Source of the DNA: Welwitschia mirabilis
Taxonomy: Eukaryota; Gnetophyta; Gnetopsida; Welwitschiales
Reading direction: 5' to 3'
DNA length: 64,000 nucleotides
Assembly: GCA_051453625.1 (NCBI GenBank)
Contig: JBOZIK010000001.1
Location: 90,805,743-90,869,742, forward strand
Of the stretch, positions 45,061-57,390 are shown piece after piece (positions within the stretch are counted from its first letter, which is position 1; each line of letters starts with the position of its first letter). The notes beneath the pieces were generated by a model that saw only the letters and a program-made list of their open reading frames with translations, did not search any database and was not told the origin of the DNA. Position numbers and translations under genes: made by a program.

Positions 45061-46540
45061 TTTAATTAGCAAGCATAGTTTGTTGAAGAATATTTACTAG
45101 ATTTTCAATGTTTGAATTTGTCTTTACTTGAGATTTTCTTAACTCGTCAATGAAAATTTTAAGTGGATCATTTTGATTTTATGAGTTTGATATGCTTGCT
45201 TGATAATTTGAGTTACTTGATTAAAAGTTTGATTTGTTTATTTAAAAGTTAGCATTATTAAATCTATTTCTAAATCATTGCAAATTTGAATGATTTGCTT
45301 AAAAGTTCTTAAATGTGTTCTCAAAGGATTGAAAATTTAGTTGTCCATTCATCCTAGGTTTAAATTCATTTTGATTTTAATTTTGATTTCTAAACTTAGA
45401 AGACTTTTAGTTAAATTTATATACCTCTCTATAAATCTTTTTTTTTATAAGTAGATAATAAAGGACATTCTTTTGTTACATGATAGTTGTCTTCACACAA
45501 ATCATAAGTTGGAATCACACTCTTTTTAGTTGCTATTTTGCATCTAAAATCATTTGAGTGTACTTTTTAATATTGTTGTAAAATCCTTAATGACATTTAT
45601 GGGTTCTTTTTCTATTTTCAAGTCCTCCTTTTCTTGTTTTACTTCTTTAATATCTTCTATGATTTTGACATATAGTATGATTTTCTTTAGGTGTTGGTTT
45701 AAACCATGTTTAACTTCCTTTGACTAGTTCTTCAAATAATCTTCATGCATTTTCTAATGCAAGATTCATCAAAATTCTTCCACATGAAAAATCTACAAGT
45801 TGTTTGGTTTGGCAATTAAGTTCACTATAGAAATAATCTACTAATTCTTCTTGAGTGAATGCATTTATAGAATTGGAATGTATTGAAATTAAAAATCATT
45901 CATAAGTGAAGGCATAGTATTCATTAAATTATTATTGAAAATTTATCACCTCTTTATTTATTTTTCTTATGGTTGTTTCACTCATAAATTGTTTTATAAA
46001 TGCTTCTTGAACTTAGTTCCATGTTTTTAAGCTTTTGTGTGAAATAGTTGTTAACTATAATTTTTCTTTTTCTTTTAATGTGATGGAAAAGATAACCATA
46101 TAAGTATGATCACTAATTCGTTTTTTACTGTTTCCAAAAGTAAGCACTAATTGTTCAATGTCAGTTATATGTTAAAGGGGATCTTTATCATTTTCTCCAT
46201 TAAAAATAGGATATGCATTTAGATTTTTTAACTCAACATCATTACCAGGAGGTAGGTCAAAAGGATTTTGGATTTCATACTTTTTATTTGTAATTAGTTC
46301 TTTAAAAGTAATATTAGCATTTGAATTTATAAGGGTAGTAGAGGTTCCTATCATGATAGGGGGATTAGGTGAAGCTACTTGTTTCCATTTTTTATTTTCT
46401 TTTAAACTTTTTTTTTGAAATTTTTTTATGGACAAATTAGATTTAGGAATAATAAATATAGAAAAATCTTCTTGCTCAATTCTTGGAATATTTTGCATAC
46501 CTGGGATGTGCATACTCAGGTTTAGTTCATAGTTGATCAA
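45061..46540 (-). pseudogene. Athila-type gag (element X)
   Basis: Starts MINYELNLSMHIPGMQNIPR (46540); this 122-codon frame reads to 46172 and includes NPFDLPPGNDVELKNLNAYP, then FNGENDKDP (family FHGLENEDPYKHL). Frame-shifted blocks follow: SETTIRKINKEVINF (family RTNKIRGDINSF), then LNCQTKQLVDFSCGRILM (family LDSQTRQLVDSSCGG). A zinc-knuckle remnant near 45515-45475 reads YDLCEDNYHVTKEC, where only two of four ligands survive. Last comes an NFQSFENTFKNFQANHSN tail near 45340-45280. Gag would assemble the particle. Confidence 0.85.
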
Positions 46541-47057
46541 ACCTTTTCATATGTTTTCTTCAATCAACAACTACTCTCTCTGATACTTTGTTTCTTTATT
46601 AGAGTTTACTATAACCCACCATGCTCAGTTCTATTTCTATAAACGTCGTCTCAGTGGTTATCTAGACTATGTACCTGGATGATGAAAGAAAGAAAAAACC
46701 CAAAAATAAAAAACATGGAAAAAATAAAATCATGAAATAACACAAAATAAACAATGTACGTTGTCCACTGCGTCATCTTGACGGTAGAGGGAAAGATAAG
46801 AAAAACCCTAGATCACATGAAAAATGAAAAACCCTAGTTTCGGGCTATCATCACCATGCGTCATCTGGATGACAAGGGGAATGACAATGTGTTATTTTTA
46901 GAATGTAAATCAGAAAATGCAAAAAGAAAAACTTATGATTCTACTGTAAAGATACAATACTACTATAGATAAATATCTGAACCAAAATCCAAACTACTTA
47001 TTTGAGTAACGAAAATCCTCACACTCCAAGCAGCCTTTCCCTGCAATGGCACTAAGA
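46541..47057 (-). mobile_element. Leader and primer-binding region (element X)
   Basis: Directly after the LTR the minus strand reads TCTTAGTGCCATTGCAGGGA, a decayed form of the GGCGCCGTTGCCGGGGA primer-binding site that I know from Athila/Tat elements (often attributed to aspartate tRNA). The leader holds a gtcatctggatgac hairpin (46860-46873) and a second, weaker one near 46768-46785, like those of the LTR U3 region. Confidence 0.65.
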
Positions 47058-48370
47058 TGTTTCAGTGCATATTTATGCAAATGTTACATCCTCAAAAAAA
47101 TCCTAAAAATCACCAAAATATATATTGCACAACACAACACACTAATATAGATGGGAGTGGACCAAATCTTATAATTTTATCAAAGGCACAAATGAGAAGA
47201 AAGAGAATTGATTTTAAACAAAATACTTATGCAGTTTCTAAGTAAAACAAAATAACAATGCAAAGTAAACAATGCAAATGAACACATTGTGCAAATTAGA
47301 TGCAAATCTATTCTAAATGCAACATCTATCTAATTACCAAATTAACCTATCATAGAGATCAGTCCTGTATAACCTAGATCAATCAAAGAAAGCCATCACC
47401 AGACCAAAATCAACCTAAGCTATCAGGTGCATCGAATAAAATATGAAAACAATGCAAAGCTAATCTAGGAAGTGAAATGTAATGCACCCAAACTAATAAT
47501 ATCAACCTTAATAAATGTTGCCCTTGTGATCTATGTCACAGATGAAGCTATCAGAAAATCATAAGCAACATAAACCATAAGGGAGATGCACATAACAAAA
47601 GATATAAAAAGAAAAATAGAGTTTTGATTAATCGAACCAACATCTATGTTACAAACAAGTATCACCTCAATGAAGGATACATAGCCAAATACCAATGCCC
47701 TTCTTCTACCAACTGTAATTCCGAACAACCTGCACTGCTACCAAGGGTTTGTAACATCTCTTTGTAGTGATAAAGGATGGATCTTCTATCCTTCGATCTC
47801 CTATCACAAGAATTTTCGATGCCAAAGAAGATAAGATCAGAGTCATGGGTGAAGGAGGTGTTTATTCCAAACAAAGAATTTAAAAATAGCAGATACTAAT
47901 AGACGCAGTAAAACCCTAACAACCGCGTAAGAAGGTGCAAGATACATGGCAAAAGTTTAATGAGGTTTGGTGAAATGTTTTATTTAGATGTCATCTTGCT
48001 GGTCATCTGGACATCATAAGAGACGATGCCACATCATACAAGATCCACATTAGCTACCAGATTAGTTAAGTAAGCATCCTAGTTAGCATAAGTTCTTTTG
48101 TCGTTCGTACTATCATACGGATGATAAGGTGGATGATGGGCTTTGTAAAGATGTTTCTTGTATCAGATCAGCCTCTTGATTATAGGATTGCTGCTTTAGA
48201 TAGAAAGTATTGTGATTTGCTTAAAATGTTGTCAAATGTAATGAAGACTGCATGTTTTCGTGATATTTGCCTTAGCTCTCCATTATTGTCGAAACTCAAC
48301 ATAAACCTGTCTAATGTCTTATAAAACTACTCAAAACCCTATAAAATACATATAAATTGGTAACATAACA
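47058..48370 (-). mobile_element. Athila-type LTR C (5' LTR of element X)
   Basis: Starts TGTTATGTTACCAATT and ends ATGCACTGAAACA on the minus strand; about 1313 bp. It is similar throughout to LTRs B and D, with the single (not duplicated) form of the segment that is doubled in B. Its right flank (atgtaaaaaac) is not a polypurine tract, which supports a 5' LTR. Confidence 0.85.
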
Positions 48371-48940
48371 ATGTAAAAAACAATAATAAAAGAGAAAAGA
48401 AATAAAATATATAATACAATAAAGACATAAAGATTTTATGGGATTCAACAAAGTGCTTACATGCATGACAATGTAGAATTCTTTCTTTAAAATATAAGAA
48501 GTAATGATACAAAATACTTGATCTATAATTGGCATAAAAACATGCCTTTATTCTTCCTTATGATACAACATAAGCAACCATTATTTAATTCCAATACACA
48601 TCCCATTATGGAGTGCTAAGATTAGGCTTAATTTGGATAAACCTTAAGATATGTTACATAATAATAAGAACTAATCTTCATTCCTTTTTTATGAAAAGGA
48701 ACTATGTTATCAGTAATTTTTCTCCCTAAACTTAGAATAAGCGATAATTATTCCTCATATTAGTAAAGAAATTAAACTACCTATGATATCTAAGAATGAT
48801 TCCTTCCAAATACGACATATGTTAACTTTAAGAACCATCTTTTTACTCACATCATTACAATATTCTCTTTGAGCCTAAAATAAGTTCTATATCTTTGTCA
48901 CTAAATCCTATAATTCAACATCTTATCAACCTCTGATGAA
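48371..48940. other. Unassigned AT-rich DNA between LTR C and the Tork-type fragment
   Basis: Nothing recognised. It may include the end of the Tork-type element. Confidence 0.4.
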
Positions 48941-49823
48941 TTTTAAATAATTTCAAACACCACCTAAACCTCTTTAATAAAAAAACTTTATTAACATATT
49001 GGCTAGATTCGATGATGTTTGAAGTCTCTTTGAAATCTAAGTCCATTTTCTTCACTTGTTAGTAGACAAAGTGATATCTTAGGTAGATATTCTTGAACCT
49101 TTTATGACATGCTAGATTATGTGGTAATAAGATGGTATTTTTGTTATTAGTAAAGATTCAAATATGCTCTGCATCTCTGTCTAATTCCTTTAAGAGAATT
49201 TAAATCCAAATCAGTTCTCTACAAGCCTCTGAAGCACCAGTATCCTTTTTTTCATAGAAGAAAGAGTTACTATCAACAATTACTTATAAATTCAAGAAAT
49301 AGGTCCTTCTACCATTATGAATACTTGTCTTGATGTGGACTTTCTTTTGTCTAAATACCTTATAAAGTATGAGTTACAATAGCATGACAAGCCTCTCTTA
49401 TCCTTACTATAGAAAATAGGAAATCCTAATATTCCTTTAAGATACTTGAGAATCCACTACACATTTCTTAATTCTTCTTTACTAGATTTTCCATAAACCT
49501 ATTAACAATTTCAATACCATGCACAATGTCTAGCCTCATTTCTGTCGTTGCATACATTAAGCTATTAATATCATTAGAGTTTGAAACTTGACAAAAGTAC
49601 TTCTCACTTTGATAACAAGGATAAGAGGATAACTTAAAGTCTATTTGAATGGGATTTACCATTAATTTAGCATTTTACATCCTAAGCCTCTCAAGAATAT
49701 TTTCGATATAGTGCTCTTAAGATAATCATAACTTCCCATTTTTCCTATCATAAGTGATATCTATGTAAATGGTATGTTTGGTAGCACTCAAGTTCTTTAC
49801 ATAAAATCCATTGCTAGTGTCTA
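48941..49823 (-). pseudogene. Tork-type Ty1/copia reverse transcriptase and RNase H remnant
   Basis: Next to the gap the frame reads GFYVKNLSATKHTIYID and ITYDRKNGKL (family MKDLGAAKKILGMEI and RDRKNGKLWLSQ). It continues with NPIQIDFKLSSYPCYQSEK, then DINSLMYATTEMRLDIVHGI (family VGSLMYAMVCTRPDIAHAV), then VNRFMENLVKK (family VSRFMSNPGK). Toward 49230-48950 come RNase H blocks in shifted frames: ACREL, LLKELD, TNNKNTILL and KNIYLRYHF (family KHIDVRYHF). The N-terminal part is missing. Confidence 0.85.
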
Positions 49824-49923
49824 NNNNNNNNNNNNNNNNNNNNNNNNNNNNNNNNNNNNNNNNNNNNNNNNNNNNNNNNNNNNNNNNNNNNNNNNNNNNN
49901 NNNNNNNNNNNNNNNNNNNNNNN
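49824..49923. other. Assembly gap (exactly 100 N)
   Basis: Placeholder gap between the Tork-type fragment and the LTR end to its right. Confidence 0.99.
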
Positions 49924-50254
49924 AATACAGAGGAGAATGTGTATTGTGAGATACACTATTTGAGAAAGTGAGAACAATAATGAATCAGCATGTTGAATGG
50001 AACATCCACATGAGCACAGCTCAATTTCATACCATCTTACTATCAATAACTAGTGGTAAGTTACCGAGGTTGTGGTTGAGGTTTCTTTGCATGTGGGGGA
50101 AGAAGAATGTACTTAGGTTTTTAGTACTTAAAATTCGATGGTTTTGGTTTCATATTTAGACCTATAAGTGATTAACATATTTTGATCATAATACACAAAA
50201 TTTGCTATAAAAAAAAAATTGGTTTAACATCAATTGACAAAACATAATCTAACA
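49924..50254 (-). mobile_element. Copia LTR end, SIRE-type-like
   Basis: Starts TGTTAGATTATGTTTTG at 50254 on the minus strand and matches the first about 150 bp of the SIRE-type 3' LTR at 40802 (aattgatgt, the ttaat-acttaaagg region, the gaaac-aaaccatc block). Beyond about 50100 the match fades. It abuts Athila-type element Y without any visible target duplication. Confidence 0.65.
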
Positions 50255-50264
50255 AAATCTACTC

Positions 50265-51150
50265 TAAAGTATTATTGACTGCAGGTATCTATACCTAAGG
50301 TTTATCTGCCTCTCTTAGAATCTATATGCTTATATCTTATAGCTAATGAGTTGAAGTCTAGATATATGTAAATCTCTACTTATCTATAGGCTCTGGTATG
50401 CCACAGTATCTAAACATAACTGAGAGAAGGTATGGATATCCTAGAGTTTAAAGCTGTCATGCCTCAATCATTATCTTGAGTCTTCTTTAGATGAAATTCA
50501 GTAGATTTATCTGCTTTCCCTACATTTATAGATGTGTAACCATCACATAACTATCATAAAATGATGAAATCATATTATGAGTCATCCATATTTATAGGAT
50601 CTGATAGGCAGGTGATAACTATGTAATCAAAACTTCATACAAATCTATAATCAAATTAGTTAGAATATTAAGTGTTGCACTATAAGCATGATGCTCCTCT
50701 ATTTCACCAGTTGAATGTATACCTATGCTCCTAATATCACCTAGATCAATCATTGTAGTAGATGTGATTTAATAGGATGATAATCTTATAGCCTTAACTA
50801 GTAGCTATGATTAAGTTAATGAGCTGACCACGAGTGTCAGGATGTCAACTTATATAAATTGTATCATAAAACTCCTTAACCTCTAATACATAATATGCCC
50901 CCTATGTATCTAAAATCTACTATAGTTGTAAATATGTGAGCCTATAATCCACCTCTAGCTCTAATTGGCTTATAAAATCCCTAAAGTATCTCTCCACATG
51001 GATGGTCATAGTCTAAATTGTAAGGAATCTAGCATAATGAGGTGGAGGGTGGACCAACTCTACCTGCTTTACCTCTAATGGTGCCAATGGATCCACCTTA
51101 TACTTTATAGTCTTGACCTATATCTTGACCTATCTAGCTCTATGTTTGTG
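50265..51150 (-). pseudogene. Extra 3' ORF of element Y
   Basis: Collinear and homologous with the ORF of element Z. Frames give TIHVERYFRDFISQLELEVD, then GAYYVLEVKEFYDTIYIS, then LINLIIATS and GYKIIILLNHIYY. The VKEFYDTI and ILLNHI blocks confirm that both copies derive from one ORF. It carries more stops than in Z and is truncated at 50265. Confidence 0.55.
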
Positions 51151-53400
51151 TAGCCTAATTAGTTATAAATACAAAATGCATCAAGCAAAGTCAAATAGAA
51201 ATCTCTAAGATATTTTGTGTCGAAGCTCAAAACAACTCCATAAACTGGTAAAAATCATAAAAATATGTCCTACTCCTTTCAAGAATGTTAATATATCTCA
51301 TATTACCTAATTATGTAAAAGCACAAATTACATGGGCCCCACATAAGGTAAAAAATGAAAGTGTTCAAATGAAAAATCTAATCCACTAGAAGCATAAAGC
51401 ATGTTATACTAATCAATTTTCCCTAAATGACTACTATTTTTTAACCTCAGGTTTGTTAGAAAATGAGTTTTAAAGTTAAAAACCTAATTTTACCTTGTAA
51501 AGTACACAATCTATTATATGCTGTAAAACACATAATGAAAATCAGATTCGTAAGTTCCAAATTAAAGAGCATGAAAAACTAAACAATACATATGAAAATC
51601 ATGCATTAAAAGGCTCAAAAATGGGAGAAAAATATAAAAATAATAAGGGAGAAAAAAACATACCTCATTTTGTATAATCTATTAAAATCTTGCAATCTGG
51701 GGCATGAAGCTGACTAGGATAAGTTCTAGAATGTTGATAGGGACTAGGGACATTATTGTCTTTCAAGAGAATAAATGAAGAACAATAGAGAATGGAAGAA
51801 AAATAAAGAAAAGGAAGTTAGCCTGTGGTTTTATTACACTATCATTCGGGCACATCATTCAAACAACAATCCTAGGATGACTATGAGAAAAAATCTTAAT
51901 GTCATCCTCCAGTGTTGTCTTATTGACTAAATGAATGATGGAACTTTAAAAAAGTTTGATAAAAATAAAAATATTATTCAAACAAATTAGGCTCAGATAC
52001 CAGCGTGAAGGTATCAACATATATCAAAAAAACTCAAAAAATAGGGAATAGTGAAGAGTTATGATGAATGAGGATGATGAAAAAATATCAAAGGAATCAA
52101 AAGATAGGGCAATGAAAATGCACTAAATAAGTTAAAGCTATAAAAGAAAATTAAAAAAATATACCCAAATTGAAAAAATAATCTTAAAAATATGCAAAAC
52201 TCAAAAAGTTCAAAGGAATCCCATAAAAATCATGAAGAATAAGAGAAGTTTGTTCAATTAAAATGCTAAATAAAATCAACTTTTGAGTGATAAAAACAAT
52301 ATAAATAACAAAAAGAAAACTATCAAAGGATAATATTCTAGATAATAATAAAAATTATGAAAGTTACTTTAAAATAACAAGCTAAATAACTAAAAAAAAT
52401 AGAAGGAAAATGAACACAAGAACCATGAAAAAGATAGCTTACTTATCCTAAATTATAACCTAGCAAACACTCTTGCAGTACATTATAAAGTTACTTGAGT
52501 AAAGATTCATATCAAAATGTATTGACTTCATAAAGTTTCACTCAAAAAGGTTAGTAATTATGATGACATCAAGTATCAAATGATCAAAATAATGAATAAT
52601 AAGATCAAAAGCTTCTCAAAGATGAACTTACTTGTTCACATATAAAACACATCCAAATCCTCAAAATTGAAATGATTATGTGGTAATAATAGGAGTTTAG
52701 AAAATAAAAAATACCTCTAATGATATTAGGAATACCACTGATCTCATATCCTCAAAGTTTATTACTACTTTCCATGATGAGGGGAGTGCAGCCACAGCTA
52801 GAGAAGTAAGGACTCATAAAGCATGGCCAACTGAAACCCCATTGGAGTTTCCATAGATATCAATATTGTGAAAGGTTCCTTTTAGAAAAATTTACCATAG
52901 TATAATAGGATATCATGGTAACTATGTATTTTAGCATAGATATAATAGATCATATTCATTATTTTCTCTTCTCTCTCTCTCTCTCTCTGTCTCTCTTTTG
53001 TCCTCTCTAGATAAATAATTCCTACATGATCACATAGTTAAAAAGATAAAGGTAAAGAATTAAGATAAAAGATAGCAAAAAACATATCTAAACAACTAAA
53101 GAACTCATACCATTAAAAAAAAAAACATAAGAACCAAGGCATCTTTGTTAAAAGTAAAGTTCATAAACATGTGAATGTCATATGATCATGTGAATCCAAT
53201 CTTATCACTATAAAAATGCCCTAGTTATGAAAATTTTATAAAGAAAACATATAAGTTAATTTTTAAAGATAATTAAATGACATGATAATATCTATTAAAT
53301 GAATAATGTAAGAAATAATTTAAACAATGGCAAAGAGGAAGTTCTTTTCCTCAAGAGAAACCTCCAAAACAATTGCTTCTATCATGTTTAAGATTGCATC
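51151..53400 (-). other. Long non-coding internal region of element Y
   Basis: Collinear with 31041-33299. A CT-dinucleotide tract lies at 52968-52998. No coding frame was seen. Confidence 0.6.
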
Positions 53401-54620
53401 GAAAGGTTTTTCATATATTTCCAACATTTATCTATTAACTTTCTAAATCTCCTGAGTATATAAGTTAAAAATCTTAATAGATTCATTAGAATGTACTTTT
53501 TTTTATAAGATAATGACTTAACTATTTAGAGATTAACTTGTTTGTAAAATATGTACTCTAGTATTATGTAAAAGAATAAGTTGACCAGGTTCAAACTTTT
53601 TATGAAGTAACTTTCTATCATATTTGAACTCAATTTGGGTTTTGTAAATGAGTTAACAATGTATAGCAGGAGTACATTTTTTAGCTAAGTGATTAATTTA
53701 GGCTAATCTATTTTTAAGATTTCCATAAAAGTCTAAAAGGTAAAGTTAGTGGGAAGAATAATAAAAGTTATAACATATATCAATAGGTAAAATACAAACT
53801 TTTCTATATATGATTTTATAAGGTAAAAAGCCAAGAGGTTTATGCCAAGTAGTATGATAAGCCCAAAGCACATTGTTAAGCTTAGGAGACCAATATTTCT
53901 TATTAATAGAGATAAGTTTTTGTAGAATTATTTTTTTGTTTCTCTATTTGCATTTTTAGCTTGATCATTGGTCTGTGGATGATAAGCACAAGCTAGTCTA
54001 TGTTTAATTCCAATCGATAAAAGAAGTTTTCTAAAAAGTTAATTAATAAAATGAGTTTCTTAATTGCTAATGATAATTTTTAAAAAAAATCAAAGCATTA
54101 AAAATATGAATTCTAGCAAAAGCACAAATAGTTTAGGCATCATTTATAAAAATAGGAATAGCTTTAACCCATTTGATAACATAATTAACAACTACTAAAA
54201 TGTAGTTCTTATCATTAGAAGGTGGTTTAATAAGGCCTATAGAATAAATTCCTAATAATTAAAAGGTTTACATTCAAAAATAGGTTTAAAGACCATCTCA
54301 TAAGAATGAATAAGGATTTCATAATGTTAACAAGCATCACACCTTCTAGCAAAATCAAAAAAGTCATAAAAAGAATAGACTAATAAAAACTAGAGTAAAG
54401 AATTTTCATTACTATTTTCTATGTACTAAATGACCTTCACAAACATCACCATGGCAAAAATGAAGGGTGTCTGTATTTTTCCATGTGGACATACATTTTC
54501 TCATGATTTAGTCTTTGCACCTATGATAAAGATGTGGTTCTATCCATTTATAATTACCTATTCTATGGAGAAAAGAATTTCCTTAATTATGAGTCTAATG
54601 TTATGCTATTTTCATAGTAA
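53401..54620 (-). pseudogene. Athila-type integrase remnant (element Y)
   Basis: Homologous to the integrase of X and Z. The ALWAYRT-like block near 53870-53840 and the PYELV-like block near 53830-53800 (minus) are recognisable. The N-terminal zinc-binding and DDE parts are too decayed to read. Confidence 0.7.
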
Positions 54621-56000
54621 AAAGATAATTAACTATGTTATCTAACTAAGGATGAGGATAAGTAAAAGATATGAAAAAAATTTGTTCATCTAGAAAAAAA
54701 TTCATTAATCATAAGATCATTAAAATAAGAAGAAATACATGACAAATAATCTGCTATACCATCATAATTCCTTGCTTTATCAATGATAAAAATATTAAAT
54801 TCTTGCACCAAGAGGATTCATGTAATGATTCTACACTATAATCTTTTTTAGTTATGAGGTATCTAATTACTACATGATTAGTATAAACATTCATATAAAA
54901 GTATAAAAAATAGTTTTAAGCATATCAAGATAAAAGATTGTCACTAACATTTCTTTCTCAGTAGTAGTGTAATTTGTTTGAGTCTTAGATAAAGTTTTAC
55001 TATGATAAGATATAACTTTAAAATCATTTTCTTATTTTTATCCAAGAACAACACCCATGGCAACATTACTAGCATCATATATTAACTCAAAATTGTTTTC
55101 CAATCAGGTTTTATTATAATAGGTGTAGAAGATCTTTTATTCTTAATTGTTTTAAAAGTAAGCTAAAAAGATTCATTCCTTTTAAATTTAGCTTTCTTTT
55201 AAGTAACGATTAAAGGGGTTTATAAAGTTTAGCATAATCCTGAATAAAATAGTAACAAAAGCTATAATGACCAAGAAAAGGTTAAACTTATTTTACATTT
55301 GTTAGAGGAGTTAGGTTTCTGATGATACTTACATTTTCAAAGTCCATTCTAATCCCTTTGCTAGAAATGTGATGATCTAACATAATTACATTATCAACTA
55401 AAAATAAACTATTTTTTCAACTCAAAAGGTCACTCTCAATGCATCTATCAAGGACTTTCTCTAACCTTTTTAATATTTGTTTAAAGTTTTCACTATAGAT
55501 TGATAATTCATCCAAAGAAATTTCAATAGAATCCTCTAATATATCAAAAATATATCCATCATTACATGTTAAAAAGTATCAAGAGTATTACAAAGTTGAA
55601 AAGACATGTGTTTAAAAATAAAAGTTCCAAAAGGTAAAGTAAGCATTATTTGAGCTTCATCCTCACTAGTGGTACAAACCTGATTATAACTACTATACTC
55701 ATCAAGAAAGCAATAAAAGACATGTCCTTAGTTTATATTAAGTATCTAGTCAAGGAAAGGTAAAGGGTAATAGTCTTTATTGGTTACTTCATTTAGCTTC
55801 CTAAAATTAATACACATTCTCTACTTTCCATCTTTCCCAGATACTATTGTTAAAGGGCTAACTTACTAACTATTAGATATAGCATAAATAATTTTGGCAT
55901 CCATTAATTTAATGATTTCATCCTTTACTGTGTACTTAAGGGTTGAATTTAGTCTATATTTGGGTTTTCTAATAGGTTTTGCATTATCATTAAGGTAGAT
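54621..56000 (-). pseudogene. Athila-type reverse transcriptase and RNase H remnant (element Y)
   Basis: Collinear with 42451-43640 of X. Recognisable points are the PFGTF-like segment near 55650-55610 and the MCID-like segment near 55810. The catalytic aspartate pair could not be read with confidence because of frameshifts. Confidence 0.7.
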
Positions 56001-56489
56001 TTTATGTTAAATAATAGAAATAGGAATGGTTATTAAATCTTTATAGAACCAAGCAAACACATTAACTTTAGAATTTAAAAGTGAGATTAAAATTTATTCT
56101 TATTGAGGTAAGAGATTATAATTTATTATCAAAGATTTATTCTGATCATTACACAAAAAGATATATTTTAGTCCACTAGGTAAAGATTTTAGATTTTAGA
56201 ATTTTATTTTCTATTAAATTTTTCTCAAAGTTGATTGTTATCTTAGACTGTCATTCAAACAAATAAGGTAGAGAACATCTCTTAAAATATGAAATCTTAG
56301 TTTTTTTTAGATGTTATACTTTTTCATAGTTTGTAGTTTTAGTTCTTTATTCTTCTAATCAAAATAGCCAATACCTAAATTCTCGTAATTGATTTGATCA
56401 TCATTGAAATATTTCAAGTTTTTTACTTTAAGTGGATCATCAAATAAGGTAGGCTCATGAAGCATTAACCATCTCTCTTCAAGTAGACA
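56001..56489 (-). other. Protease-to-reverse-transcriptase linker (element Y)
   Basis: Collinear with 43641-44100 of X. No intact motif. Confidence 0.5.
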
Positions 56490-56800
56490 AGGCTATAAAA
56501 ATAAATTTTGCTTAATTTCTCCTTCAATATTCAATTCATTACCTATATCATTTTTAGTAGTATCACAAACTCTAATTGTAAACTTTTTATTTTCTAAGTG
56601 ACATTTCATCATTTCAATTCTAGTATCAATAATACAATGGGCTATTGCACAAGATGTTCTATCTAAAAGTAGTGAATAACCTATATTATGCTCATCTTCA
56701 ATCATAGTCACATCTATTGGATATAATTCTTCCTCAGTTTGTTATCACCAAATATTTTATTACTCTTAAAGGTTTCTTTACTAATGTACCTACCAACTCT
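56490..56800 (-). pseudogene. Athila-type protease remnant (element Y)
   Basis: The 72-codon frame 56711-56493 holds IGYSLLLDRTSCAIAHCIID and MMKCHLENKKFTIRVCD. These match the same block of X and the family's LILGRPFLATSRALIDV region; the GRPF signature has become DRTS. The preceding residues fit the family's VDFVVLDME segment. Confidence 0.75.
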
Positions 56801-57390
56801 AAGATAATTCATGTAGGCTTAATTCTACTTTCCAAATCAAGTCATTGATAAATGTGTAATGGCATAATGTTAACATCGCTCCTATATTGATTGAGATTTT
56901 TTTATTCTTTGTTTCTTTCTAAAGTGACACTAACTGTTACTGCTCATGGATGTTTAAATTTTAGACATTTTTGTAAAACTAGGTTAGTTATAGATTAATT
57001 TAGGAAGACTTTACTAGGTATAGTTCATTTTTATTTTCTCCTACTTAGATCTTTTCATAGCTTAGGATATTGATAATTTTCTTGCAAAAGTTTATAAATG
57101 GTAAATTTATGCTCACATTTTACATTAAAGCTTTGATATGTTCATTAAAGATAGGATTAGTATTTAATCTATCCATGCAAGTGGTAGTAGGTTTCTTATA
57201 TTTGTCTTGAGAATAATTTTTCTTTTTATCATTTAAAGAAGGGAAAGTATGAATTTATAAAATTTTAATATCCTCTTCTTCTTCATCATTCTTATTATTT
57301 TAGAAATTTGAAGCCTCATGGATAGGAGATACTAGTTCATTTTCACTTCTAGTCATAACTTTATAATCTTTTCTTACTTCATTAGGATTT
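56801..57390 (-). other. Gag-to-protease linker (element Y)
   Basis: Collinear with 44501-45060 of X. Decayed, no motif. Confidence 0.5.

Larger units (their letters stand above)
41395..48370 (-). mobile_element. Athila-type element X, 5' half (LTR to integrase)
   Basis: Minus-strand order is 5' LTR, primer-binding region, leader, gag, protease, reverse transcriptase, RNase H and integrase; it ends at the gap. It is collinear with element Y. The lineage call rests on the gag C-terminal style (a long asparagine/phenylalanine-rich tail), the protease block ending in GRPFLAT-like residues and the ALWAYRT integrase block. Confidence 0.85.
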
